Positions 1 through 8,755 of a stretch of 64,000 bases of DNA are shown here, piece after piece. The position numbers and the translations under genes were made by a program. Positions within the stretch are counted from its first letter, which is position 1. The number at the start of each line of letters is the position of its first letter. The notes under the pieces are model-generated. The model ran no database searches. It was not told the DNA's origin and worked only from the letters and a program-made list of their open reading frames with translations. The DNA is taken from the NCBI RefSeq assembly GCF_021389955.1, contig NZ_CP089980.1:805501-869500 (forward strand), read 5' to 3'. Origin of the DNA: Fulvivirga maritima (lineage in GTDB: Bacteria > Bacteroidota > Bacteroidia > Cytophagales > Cyclobacteriaceae).

Positions 1-1933
1 TATATGATTTACCATAGCCGAATTCATACACAGGCTGTACGCCAAAAGTGTTAAAATAACGATAGCCTACATAAATACCTTCTTCATAAAATACTTCCTC
101 AGGGTCAGCAATCGGAGTACCTAACCAGTTGGCAGCAGAAGGATGATTATTATAATCTACCGGGAAAGTCATGGTTAGCTTACCAGAAGGGTTAACTTTT
201 CCTGAAAATACATCAGCCACAGAGTTACCACCTTCCTGGCCAGGTTGCCAAGCTAGCAATATGGCATCTACCTTATCTTTCCAGCTGGCAGTTTCTATAA
301 CACCACCAATATTCAGGATTACAATCACTTTCTTGTTTTCAGCATGAAAAGCTTCAGAAACCTTATTGATAAGTTTTATCTCGTCTTGTCCAAGATAGAA
401 ATCATCATTAATATGACGGTCTTCATTTTCTCCTGAATTGCGGCCAATGGTAATCACAGCTACTTCTGATGACTTAGCCTTTTGCTGCGCAAGATCATCT
501 TCTAAAGGCATCTCTATCAATCTCTGCGGAACCGCTAGCAACCCTCCATTTTCCTCTCTTCGCTTCATTTCTTTAGCTACTGCATCATCCACGAAAGGCA
601 CATATTGCTTCTTTAAATCTTCGTCAATTTGATATCCCGCTTTTTTCAGGCCTTCAATCAAAGAAACTGTATAAGCTTCATTCACATCTCCACTTCCTGT
701 ACCGCCTGCAATAAAATTGTAAGATGTATTACCAAACACAGCAACTGGCGTTGACTTTTCAGTATAAGGCAGAACATTGTCGTTATTTTTTAACAGCACC
801 ATACCTTCAGCTGCAGCTTGACGAGTTACTTCAGCATGAGCTTTTAAATCTGGCTTATTGCTATACTTGTACTTTTTAAATGTTGGCGAATTAAGTACCA
901 TATTTAAAATACGCTTCAGGCTCTTGTTTACAGCTTCTTCAGAAATCTTACCTTCTTTCAAGGCTTTTACTAATCTGGCATGCTGCGCTTCCATACCAGG
1001 CATAAGCAAGTCATTACCCGCTTCTATTTGCGCCACCACATCACTTTCTGCTCCTTCTGTCATAATAGATTGAAAACCAGCATAACCACCAAACCAGTCA
1101 GTCATAACAAAGCCTTCGTATCCCCATTCGTCTCTCAAAATAGTAGTAAGCATATCTTTATGAGAAGATGCATACTCACCATTTATTTTATTGTAAGCCG
1201 ACATAATAGTCCATGGCTGAGAATTTTTAATCGCGATTTCAAACCCTCTTAGATACAACTCTCTCATAGCACGCTCAGTGATATGCTCATTGATAGTCAA
1301 CCGATTGGTTTCCTGATTATTAGCAGCATAATGCTTTATAGAAGTACCTACTCCGTTAGACTGTATACCATTTACATAAGCAGCGGCGATTTCACCTGAT
1401 ACCAATGGGTCTTCTGAATAATATTCGAAGTTTCTTCCATTTAGAGGGTTTCTGTGAATATTTAAGGCCGGAGCCAAAAGCACATCAACACCATATTCTT
1501 TCACTTCTTCTCCCATGGCTTTACCCACTTCCTCTATCAGCTCAGTATTCCAGGTAGAAGCCAGTGCTGTACCTACAGGAAAAGCCGTAGCATAGTAAGT
1601 ATTATCATCACCTTTACGCTTAGGCTGAATTCTTAAGCCTGCTGGTCCATCTGCTACTACAGTTTCGGGTATTCCAAGTCTTGGAATGGCCCTGGTACCA
1701 CCAGCAGCACCTAACACACGTACATCTGGCTCACCCTCTAAAGGAACCAAACCAGCATAACCAGGCATTCCTGGTCCTATTAATAAGTCTGCCTTTTCTT
1801 CGGCAGTCATTGCATTTATTACTTCATCAATAGAAGCTTTGCCAAGCTGAGGTGCTTTTTGAGCCACACTCACGTGACTAAAAGTAACCAGCAACGATGC
1901 TCCTAAGGCAAGTTTTTTTAGTTTATCAATCAT
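1..1933 (-). CDS. GH3 family beta-glucosidase-like enzyme (3' end outside window)
   Basis: Exported glycoside hydrolase family 3 enzyme, expected to release terminal beta-linked sugars from oligosaccharides, probably in the periplasm. The start is the ATG at 1933-1931, followed by a signal peptide (MIDKLKKLALGASLLVTF, cleavage near VAQ). The GH3 N-terminal barrel is recognisable from the DGPAG, KHYAANNQE and RNFEYYSEDP motifs. The likely nucleophile Asp lies in VMTDWFGG, the usual GH3 S/TDW position. The second GH3 domain follows (LLKNNDNVLP, GTGSGDV). The reading frame runs off the left edge after YEFGYGKSY, which in GH3 precedes the C-terminal fibronectin-like domain, so that domain is not visible. 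It follows the esterase gene by 9 bp and is the last visible gene of the minus-strand operon. Substrate specificity cannot be read from the sequence; a beta-xylosidase is the main alternative. Confidence 0.9.
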   Translation of the reverse strand, partial: MIDKLKKLALGASLLVTFSHVSVAQKAPQLGKASIDEVINAMTAEEKADLLIGPGMPGYAGLVPLEGEPDVRVLGAAGGTRAIPRLGIPETVVADGPAGLRIQPKRKGDDNTYYATAFPVGTALASTWNTELIEEVGKAMGEEVKEYGVDVLLAPALNIHRNPLNGRNFEYYSEDPLVSGEIAAAYVNGIQSNGVGTSIKHYAANNQETNRLTINEHITERAMRELYLRGFEIAIKNSQPWTIMSAYNKINGEYASSHKDMLTTILRDEWGYEGFVMTDWFGGYAGFQSIMTEGAESDVVAQIEAGNDLLMPGMEAQHARLVKALKEGKISEEAVNKSLKRILNMVLNSPTFKKYKYSNKPDLKAHAEVTRQAAAEGMVLLKNNDNVLPYTEKSTPVAVFGNTSYNFIAGGTGSGDVNEAYTVSLIEGLKKAGYQIDEDLKKQYVPFVDDAVAKEMKRREENGGLLAVPQRLIEMPLEDDLAQQKAKSSEVAVITIGRNSGENEDRHINDDFYLGQDEIKLINKVSEAFHAENKKVIVILNIGGVIETASWKDKVDAILLAWQPGQEGGNSVADVFSGKVNPSGKLTMTFPVDYNNHPSAANWLGTPIADPEEVFYEEGIYVGYRYFNTFGVQPVYEFGYGKSY

Positions 1934-1942
1934 TTTATTAAG

Positions 1943-2833
1943 TTATTGTTTATTCAAAAATTCAAACTGTAAAAGCCAATCTTCAAAGCGCTTATACCAG
2001 GTATCTACTGGCAAGCCTTGAGTTCCCATACCAAAACCATGACCGCCATTAGCATACACATGCAACTCTACAGGGTAGCCTGAAGGCAGCCACTTATTAT
2101 ATAAATCTATGCTTCTGGGAGCCAATCCTAACTGGTCATCACTAGCAGCACTGATAAACAGCGGGATTTCGGAAGCTGGCATATCTGCTTCTAAAATATC
2201 ATTGCTAGGGCCTCCATAAATCGACGCGGCAAAATTTGGAAGTGTCTCTTCTTCACTATGGAAAACACTTTCTAATATTACACTTGCTCCAGCAGAAAAA
2301 CCTATTACTCCAAGCTTCTGAGGGTCAATTCCCAGCTCCTTAGCATGCTCTCTTATGTAAGAAATTGCCGTTTTTATATCATTGCCAGCCATCTCTTTAA
2401 TGGGAGCGGTTTTCTTATCAAACTGCTTACGATCTTTAAGGTTAGCCATCATTTCTCTGGCCGGATCGTTAGATTTGGTTTCTAGCAACCTGTATTTTAA
2501 CACAAAGGCAGTGATCCCTTTTTTAGCTAATTCTTTAGCCAAATCTTTCCCCTCACGGTTGATAGAAAGGCTTTGAAAACCTCCTCCAGGAGCGATAATT
2601 ATAGATGTTTTATTGGCCTTCCCTTTTGGCTTGTACAATAGTAAACTGGGGTCAGTCACATTATAGACCACCTGCGTTTTAAAAAGATCAGAATACATTT
2701 CTGCTTCTTTATGCTTCCAGCCCTCAGAGCCAGGCGCCGCTCCTTCATACAAAGAAATGGTCTTATCCTGAGCCTGTAACTGAACCCAGCATATTGCAAA
2801 GGAAAATATTAATATTGCTTTTAATTTATTCAT
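1943..2833 (-). CDS. Exported alpha/beta-hydrolase (carbohydrate esterase-like)
   Basis: Secreted serine esterase of the alpha/beta-hydrolase fold, 296 aa, with a signal peptide ending near LQAQ. The sequence shows an oxyanion-type PGGGF motif, a nucleophile elbow GFSAGA, an Asp candidate in AASDDQLG and a C-terminal His in NGGHGFG, which make up a complete catalytic triad. The architecture resembles Bacteroidota esterases of the Aes/acetylxylan-esterase type. Its start overlaps the stop of the upstream GH3 gene by 4 bp, indicating translational coupling, and another GH3 gene follows 9 bp downstream. Removal of acetyl or other acyl groups from the oligosaccharides handled by the two GH3 enzymes is inferred from this context. 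The exact ester is not known. Confidence 0.85.
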   Translation of the reverse strand: MNKLKAILIFSFAICWVQLQAQDKTISLYEGAAPGSEGWKHKEAEMYSDLFKTQVVYNVTDPSLLLYKPKGKANKTSIIIAPGGGFQSLSINREGKDLAKELAKKGITAFVLKYRLLETKSNDPAREMMANLKDRKQFDKKTAPIKEMAGNDIKTAISYIREHAKELGIDPQKLGVIGFSAGASVILESVFHSEEETLPNFAASIYGGPSNDILEADMPASEIPLFISAASDDQLGLAPRSIDLYNKWLPSGYPVELHVYANGGHGFGMGTQGLPVDTWYKRFEDWLLQFEFLNKQ

Positions 2834-5151
2834 GGTTTATAGCGTTTCGTTCTTTCATCATTAATTACACCGCTCCAGTTTAAGCCATAGCCAAAATCAT
2901 AAACATGACCTTCAGCATCTTCATATGCTTCCATATCAAAAGGAACATCTTCTTGCTGTAGCTCTACTGTTTTCATATTTGCTGGCATTTGTAAAGGCAA
3001 TAAACCAGAAGGCTCTGCTTTGCCTGAAATGATATCAAGCACAGCCTGGGTAGACACCCCAAAATTGAGCACTATCCCTTCCACCCTTTCTTCAAATTCA
3101 GAAAAAATCATGGGCTTATCTGCCGTAACTGAAACTATCACAGGCTTATCTTTCATCAGCATTTTGGTATCCCAAATGGTTTTGAGATCCATAATATTAG
3201 ATGCTGTAGCTGTTTTACCTTTATAACTTCTATTAATTATTTCGGGGTCTACTACGGGGTCTCCTGCTGCTATACTCTGCTCACGTCCGTACTCAGATGT
3301 GTAACTCTGGTATTGTAATGATATGGGCAGGTAGCCATTGCCTCCTAACTGACGGTCAGCCTCACTATATCCAGCCTCAGCACTTTGAGGATTCTTCACG
3401 AATACAATGGCAAAATCAGCCATTTTAGGATCATCAGTAACATTATAGTACTGACTTACCAAATCAATATTTACCGGATAATCAAAAGTAGCAGGAGTAG
3501 CATTACCCCACCAGTCTGTTTTTACCGGAGTATAAATTTTAGGGATATAAACCGTTTTCTTATCTGCAATAGGCAATACTGATGACTTGTTTTTAAGCAT
3601 TATCACCGATTTTAGCTGAGCCTGATAGCCAGCATCCATAAACTCAGGTTTACCAACTGTAGCTATAGTCTCATCGACATCAACATATGGGTTTTCGAAC
3701 AGGCCTACTCTAAAGATATTTTTAAGAAGCCTTACAGCTGAGCGCTCAAAACGCGCCCTCATGTATTCTTCTCCAAACTCCTTTACTCCCATCTGATAGG
3801 CCGCAAGTACAGGGGCTTTTTCATTATTGCCTCCAAACTGATCTACACCAGCTTTGAGTACTTTATAATGCCTTTCTTCTATACTTAAATCTTCTACACC
3901 CCAGGGTTTACCCGCGAAAGTTCCCGGTGTAGCTCCCTCATCAGAGGTGATCAGCCAATCTGTGCAGACTACGTCATCATAACCATATTTATCTCGAAGA
4001 AGCTCAGTAATCATATATTTACTAAAGCCATTGCCTACATTTTCATTGTAAACCTTATCCTGATCATAGCTAATGGTGTAGTAAGGCATTACGGCCGAAG
4101 CTGATTTAGTGCCTCCATCCAGCTTGAAAGCTCCTTCTGTGAACGGCTTTACATGATCATTAAAATTAGCTCCGGGATACACAGCAAACTTACCCATAGC
4201 CCAGTGGCCATCTCTACCGCCTTCTTCTGGCCCACCGCCAGGCCAGTGTTTCACCATAGCATTTACACTGTGGTATCCCCAACCCTTATTGATTTCAAAG
4301 GCCTTTTCTGAAGTCTGAAAACCTTCTACATATGCCTTACCCATATCTTTTACCAAGTCCGGACTTTCACTAAACACATAGGCAATACGATACCAGCGAG
4401 GCTCTGTTCCTAAATCTATCTGTGGAGAAAGTGCGGTAGAAATACCCAGCGCTCTATACTCTTGAGAGGCGATCTCTCCAAATCCTTTAACCAAATCAGG
4501 ATCAAAAGTAGCCCCCATAGCCAGGCCATCAGGCCATAAAGAAATATGCCCTCCTGCTCCGGCATTAAACTCAGAAGTAACGGTAGCGGTATTTCTAGGA
4601 TCAGAACTATTATTAGCAGGAATACCCAAACCAAGCCCTTCTACATAAGCCTGAAGGTTGTTATTCCACTTAGCAGCTACTTCAGGAGATTGCACGCTGG
4701 TAATCAGAACGTGGCGCATGTTATCTTCCTTCAAAAACTTCTTCTGCTGATCAGTTAATAAAGAAGGATCAATATTTCCTTCTTCAAACAGCTTACCATC
4801 ATAAGTACCCGGATAAGGTGAGTTTTTAGATGCCGGAATAGCCTGATGCTGACTATATAGCATCAGGCCGGCTATTTGTTCTACTGTCATTTTTGAAGCC
4901 AGGTCTTCTGCCCTTTTCTCCGGGGTCAGCCTCCAGTCTTCATAAGGATCGAGCTTACCATTTTTATTCAGGTCTTTAAACGCTTTACCTTTTACTTTTA
5001 TGATTTTAACACCTGAAGCCTGGCTAAAGCCTAGCACGGGGCCAGACTTCACTTTTACCGTCTTAATATCGCTGCTTTGGGCGTCAGCTTTTTGACTATT
5101 TAGTCCCAAGCAAACAGCTAAAATAGTCGTGCAAATATTTTGTATTTTCAT
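2830..5151 (-). CDS. GH3 family glycoside hydrolase
   Basis: Second exported GH3 enzyme of the operon, 773 aa with a signal peptide ending near ADAQ. It begins with an EF-hand-like stretch (DLNKNGKLDPYEDW), common in one Bacteroidota GH3 subgroup. The barrel domain has RAEDLASKMTVEQ, KHWPGGGPEEGGRD and VVCTDW; the Asp of CTDW is the likely nucleophile. The beta-sandwich domain follows (IMLKNKSSVLP) and the protein ends with DFGYGLNWSG, so there is little C-terminal extension. It overlaps the preceding 62-aa ORF and the following esterase by 4 bp each, so all three should be translationally coupled. Beta-glucosidase or beta-xylosidase activity is expected from the family. Why the operon carries two dissimilar GH3 enzymes is unknown. 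Confidence 0.9.
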   Translation of the reverse strand: MKIQNICTTILAVCLGLNSQKADAQSSDIKTVKVKSGPVLGFSQASGVKIIKVKGKAFKDLNKNGKLDPYEDWRLTPEKRAEDLASKMTVEQIAGLMLYSQHQAIPASKNSPYPGTYDGKLFEEGNIDPSLLTDQQKKFLKEDNMRHVLITSVQSPEVAAKWNNNLQAYVEGLGLGIPANNSSDPRNTATVTSEFNAGAGGHISLWPDGLAMGATFDPDLVKGFGEIASQEYRALGISTALSPQIDLGTEPRWYRIAYVFSESPDLVKDMGKAYVEGFQTSEKAFEINKGWGYHSVNAMVKHWPGGGPEEGGRDGHWAMGKFAVYPGANFNDHVKPFTEGAFKLDGGTKSASAVMPYYTISYDQDKVYNENVGNGFSKYMITELLRDKYGYDDVVCTDWLITSDEGATPGTFAGKPWGVEDLSIEERHYKVLKAGVDQFGGNNEKAPVLAAYQMGVKEFGEEYMRARFERSAVRLLKNIFRVGLFENPYVDVDETIATVGKPEFMDAGYQAQLKSVIMLKNKSSVLPIADKKTVYIPKIYTPVKTDWWGNATPATFDYPVNIDLVSQYYNVTDDPKMADFAIVFVKNPQSAEAGYSEADRQLGGNGYLPISLQYQSYTSEYGREQSIAAGDPVVDPEIINRSYKGKTATASNIMDLKTIWDTKMLMKDKPVIVSVTADKPMIFSEFEERVEGIVLNFGVSTQAVLDIISGKAEPSGLLPLQMPANMKTVELQQEDVPFDMEAYEDAEGHVYDFGYGLNWSGVINDERTKRYKP

Positions 5152-5336
5152 GAGTGGCTCTTTTGAATAAATATTGTATTAAAAGACTTAGGCTGTACTA
5201 CTCCCCGCACTTCATCTCCATTTACCTTCACCTTGAAATTTTTGTCTTGATCTCCAATAGCACCATCAGGATTTGTAAAACCACTTATTACGTATGCAAT
5301 TAAGAATAGCATAAATATGCTTTTGAGTCTATTCAT
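5148..5336 (-). CDS. Small exported protein, unknown function
   Basis: A 62-aa ORF beginning MNRLKSIFMLFLIAYVISGF, which reads as a signal peptide or one membrane segment. It is followed by about 40 polar residues (GDQDKNFKVKVNGDEVRGVV) and a basic tail. It lies 7 bp from the preceding gene's stop, and its own stop overlaps the GH3 start by 4 bp, so it is embedded in the operon. I do not recognise a family. It may be a genuine small secreted protein, or the remnant of a longer gene kept for translational coupling. Confidence 0.5.
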   Translation of the reverse strand: MNRLKSIFMLFLIAYVISGFTNPDGAIGDQDKNFKVKVNGDEVRGVVQPKSFNTIFIQKSHS

Positions 5337-5343
5337 AATTATA

Positions 5344-6369
5344 CTATTTCAGATTATATAATTGAAGCTTAGAGTAGAAATCAGAAAACATAAGTCTATT
5401 ATCTAATTGATTGTAAACTCTAATGAATCTACCCTTGTGATTCACTTCATATAAGCCCTCATCATTTACGTTAGGAGCTTGTTTCATCACAAAAAAACTA
5501 GATGAAGGATCAGCCTCAAAAGAGGACTGCAAGGCCGTAAGTAGCACTAAGGGATTATCTCCCATAATATAAGTTTCACCTATTCTTATATTGTATCTCT
5601 CCACCTTATCCATTAAAGCATAAATTTTATCAGCAAGATATTTACCAATTGGACCTTGTGTTTCCACTCTCAGCTTTAGTTCTGAATAAGACATTAAAGT
5701 TTGTCTATATGCATTTCTAGGCACCTGCCAAAGTGGTATATCTGATTGGTTGAAAATCACCTGTACGGCTTTCAGATCAATACCAGTATTGTATTCTAAT
5801 GTTGTATATCCTGGTGGAGAGGTAGCTAAATCAGCATATTCGCTACCTCCTATCCAAATTAAAGTGAGCCTTTCAGATATTCTAGGTTCCATTAAATATG
5901 CGCTTGCAATCTCGGTAAGCCCACCTCCACACACTACATATAGCGGAGTTTCTACATCTGACCTCATTGCCTCTTTCACTATGGCTTTAGCCGCCACTGA
6001 TTCAATAGGCTTCTTTGCGCTTGTAAGGGCCACATTACTTCCCTGATAAACAGCATATTTATCTTTCATCCCCATGAGCTGTAGAACCTCTTTTATATTA
6101 CTAACAGCATGGGTGGCTGTTTCATCAGAACTATCAAATCCATCTCCAGATCTCAAGTGCGAGCCTATTATTCCCCGTATTTCTACAGAGGGAGATAATA
6201 AATGATGTACTAACTGAAATAATCCATCAGGATCTCCTGCATAATCATTATCTAAAATCACCCTAGCTCTAGCAGACACATGTTCACTGTTATGTTGAGC
6301 ATGTGCTTTGGATATAATTGTAACCAAAACCATAATGCCTGCAATCAGTATTTTAATTCTTTTCGACAT
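5344..6369 (-). CDS. Exported nucleoside hydrolase-like protein
   Basis: Secreted protein of about 341 aa resembling the inosine/uridine-preferring nucleoside hydrolase fold. Near the N-terminus it has the motif DNDYAGDPDG, the family's ribose/calcium-binding Asp cluster (usually DxDxGxDD). Later motifs are VVCGGGLTEIA, IGGSEYAD and a GDNPLVLLTA segment. The ATG at 6369 (MSKRIKILIAGIMVL, signal peptide ending near AHAQ) is preferred over an upstream in-frame start at 6402 because it places the signal peptide at the N-terminus. In Bacteroidota such proteins occur in polysaccharide-utilisation loci, where they may act on glycosidic bonds to pentoses rather than nucleosides. That role is an inference here. 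Confidence 0.75.
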   Translation of the reverse strand: MSKRIKILIAGIMVLVTIISKAHAQHNSEHVSARARVILDNDYAGDPDGLFQLVHHLLSPSVEIRGIIGSHLRSGDGFDSSDETATHAVSNIKEVLQLMGMKDKYAVYQGSNVALTSAKKPIESVAAKAIVKEAMRSDVETPLYVVCGGGLTEIASAYLMEPRISERLTLIWIGGSEYADLATSPPGYTTLEYNTGIDLKAVQVIFNQSDIPLWQVPRNAYRQTLMSYSELKLRVETQGPIGKYLADKIYALMDKVERYNIRIGETYIMGDNPLVLLTALQSSFEADPSSSFFVMKQAPNVNDEGLYEVNHKGRFIRVYNQLDNRLMFSDFYSKLQLYNLK

Positions 6370-6410
6370 ACTAGTTTCTTTTTTAATTATAAATGAAGAC
6401 ATCAGCCAAT

Positions 6411-8654
6411 CTAGAAATGTATGTTCACAGAAGCCTGCACTGTAAATGGACGGATGTATGAGCTAGTTAGTAGCTGACCATAGTATTGACTCGGGTCAGT
6501 TATAAGCTCAGAGCCATTAATAGTTCCTTTGGCTCCACGCTGATTAAGGAAGTTTACTACAGTAGCCCCTACATCTATATGATCATTAACTTTATAATCT
6601 ATACCACCAAAATTTTCCCAACGTGCTTTGAAATAAAGAACATTTGTAAGGCTAGAATACTGCCTGCTAAAATATCTGAAGCTAGCCCAGATTCTCCAAT
6701 CACCGATAGTATAGCTAGGATCAATTTCCATAAGTGTTTTCGAGATTTCTAACACATTATTGTCGCTGTAATCATAGTCATTACCAAAGGCACCGAAGGT
6801 AAACTTCTTATAAACAGGATCTTGAAGAGTGATCAGATAGTGTAGCCTAAATCCCTTAAATGGGGTTAAAACCAAATCGGTAGTCCATCCGATAGTTTGA
6901 ATATCATAGTTAACTGAGCCGTTTTGAGACTCTGAGCTATTAGCAGGATTTACAAAATTATATCTTTGCAAATAATTGTTTTTATACAGATACGTAGCTT
7001 GAGAAACTAAACTTAACCACGGAGTATTCCAAAAGACTCCTAAAGCTCCAAGGGGTGTCTTTCTTGTTTTTAAGTTAGGAACAAAAGAAGTAGAAAAGTC
7101 ATTTAATCTTCCGTTCTCTTCAGTATATAAGAAGTTTCCTATCAACCCAAAATTCTTGGTAAGGTTGTAGTTAGCATTAATTTTTCCGCCAAGTTGTAGC
7201 CAACCTTCATTGAACGAAGCAGTTTGCTCACCATTCATTACTGTTGTAGAATTTGTAGCACTTGCTAAAAAGTCTCCTTTAATATTATGATATCGAATAT
7301 GAACACCATAATTCAGACTTAGTTTATCGTTCACCTCCCATTTATCAGTGCCGAAAAACGACAATTTATTTTCCGTACCTTTATAAAATTCACCTCCAGC
7401 ATTATAACCATAGAAGCCGTATTCATCTGTATTTGGACTTATTAATTTAGAAGGTTGGTCTTCTACCGTTTGGTAGAAAAAGGAACGGTTAGAATGATAA
7501 TCATCTATATGATAATATTGCTCTAAAACACCTAACTGGAGGGTATGATTCTTTATGGTTTTATTAAGAGAGAATCTTCCCATTAATGTTTTAGTGGGTA
7601 TATTAGGAGAGTTCATTGCTAATTGAGTTGCCACGTTTCCTGTATAAACATCTCCAGTATTAGCATAAGTATAGCCTGCCGAAGCGTCTACATTCTCCGT
7701 AATGCTCAGCGGAATTTGGTATAACAGGCTCGTTTTAGCACTATGATAACGTGTAGAATATTTAAAATTCCAGCCATTATTAAGCTGGTAATTACCAAAT
7801 ACATCTATTGTATGGCTTTCTGTAGTGGCTTGATTACCATCGATATCAGCAGAATAATATTCACCCGATATTAATTCTTTGAAGCGGTATGTACCGTCAT
7901 TTACGATAAATGAACCCTTTCCAAAAGTAAAGCCATCCAGCTCTTGCGCTTCGCCTCCCTCTTGGTATCTAAATAAAGCATAATTAGTTACAGAGTAAGA
8001 GTTTGCATATTTATAAGCAGCAGTAATCTTTCCTTTATCGTCTTTGAAATACTTAGTGATACCTGCTCTGAAAATTTTTGTTTCATCAGCATTTCTCACT
8101 GATTTGAGATCATACGTATCAGGATCATAATTTAAGAATGCACCAGCAGAATATGTCCATCCATTTTTAGTTAAAGGCCCTGAGACATTTACATCTCCCT
8201 GAATCCATCCATAATGACTTCCAGAGAACTTTCCTTTAAAATGAAAATCTTTAGTGCCTGTTTGCGTATAACTATTAACAGCAAACCCCAAATCTCCCAT
8301 AGAAGTAGCCAGTTCATCCATTTTTAGCAAACCTGTCTTTTCCAAGCTTACACTAGGCCTCCAGGATCTATTGGGAAGCTCAGGCCAAAAGTAATACACA
8401 GAAGGCAAATCATTTTCTAAAATAGTGATACCTCCCACTGATGGCGGAAGCCCAATATTAACATCACGTGGCCCAGTATTACTCGATGCATTTAACATCA
8501 CATTTCTATCTCCTCCTTCTTTAGGCTTATCCTTGGTTACCTCTTGATTCAATTTTACAGAATCAGGTGCTGATAATTCATTTTCCTGCGCCAATGATCT
8601 ATGGCCAGAAAGCCACAAAAAAGCGGCAATAATTAATAGTTGAAATTTATTCAT
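6411..8654 (-). CDS. TonB-dependent outer-membrane receptor
   Basis: Outer-membrane importer of about 747 aa. The signal peptide ends near SLAQ. A short plug-like region (SSNTGPRDVNIGLPPSVGG) is followed by many alternating beta-strands and an aromatic C-terminus (SYIRPFTVQASVNIHF) typical of a barrel's last strand. The N-terminal carboxypeptidase-like domain of SusC proteins is absent and no SusD gene is adjacent, so it belongs to a non-SusC class. The ATG at 8654 is chosen over an in-frame TTG three codons upstream. It lies between the sulfatase and the nucleoside-hydrolase-like gene. Uptake of the operon's oligosaccharide or sugar product with TonB energy is the likely role; the ligand is unknown. 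Confidence 0.85.
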   Translation of the reverse strand: MNKFQLLIIAAFLWLSGHRSLAQENELSAPDSVKLNQEVTKDKPKEGGDRNVMLNASSNTGPRDVNIGLPPSVGGITILENDLPSVYYFWPELPNRSWRPSVSLEKTGLLKMDELATSMGDLGFAVNSYTQTGTKDFHFKGKFSGSHYGWIQGDVNVSGPLTKNGWTYSAGAFLNYDPDTYDLKSVRNADETKIFRAGITKYFKDDKGKITAAYKYANSYSVTNYALFRYQEGGEAQELDGFTFGKGSFIVNDGTYRFKELISGEYYSADIDGNQATTESHTIDVFGNYQLNNGWNFKYSTRYHSAKTSLLYQIPLSITENVDASAGYTYANTGDVYTGNVATQLAMNSPNIPTKTLMGRFSLNKTIKNHTLQLGVLEQYYHIDDYHSNRSFFYQTVEDQPSKLISPNTDEYGFYGYNAGGEFYKGTENKLSFFGTDKWEVNDKLSLNYGVHIRYHNIKGDFLASATNSTTVMNGEQTASFNEGWLQLGGKINANYNLTKNFGLIGNFLYTEENGRLNDFSTSFVPNLKTRKTPLGALGVFWNTPWLSLVSQATYLYKNNYLQRYNFVNPANSSESQNGSVNYDIQTIGWTTDLVLTPFKGFRLHYLITLQDPVYKKFTFGAFGNDYDYSDNNVLEISKTLMEIDPSYTIGDWRIWASFRYFSRQYSSLTNVLYFKARWENFGGIDYKVNDHIDVGATVVNFLNQRGAKGTINGSELITDPSQYYGQLLTSSYIRPFTVQASVNIHF

Positions 8655-8755
8655 GATATTCAATTAACAGTATTACTTAATTCATAGTTTCCTTTTGAAG
8701 CATTGAGAAATTGTAAAAAAAGGGGGCTATGCACCCTCTATATTTATTTAATAAT

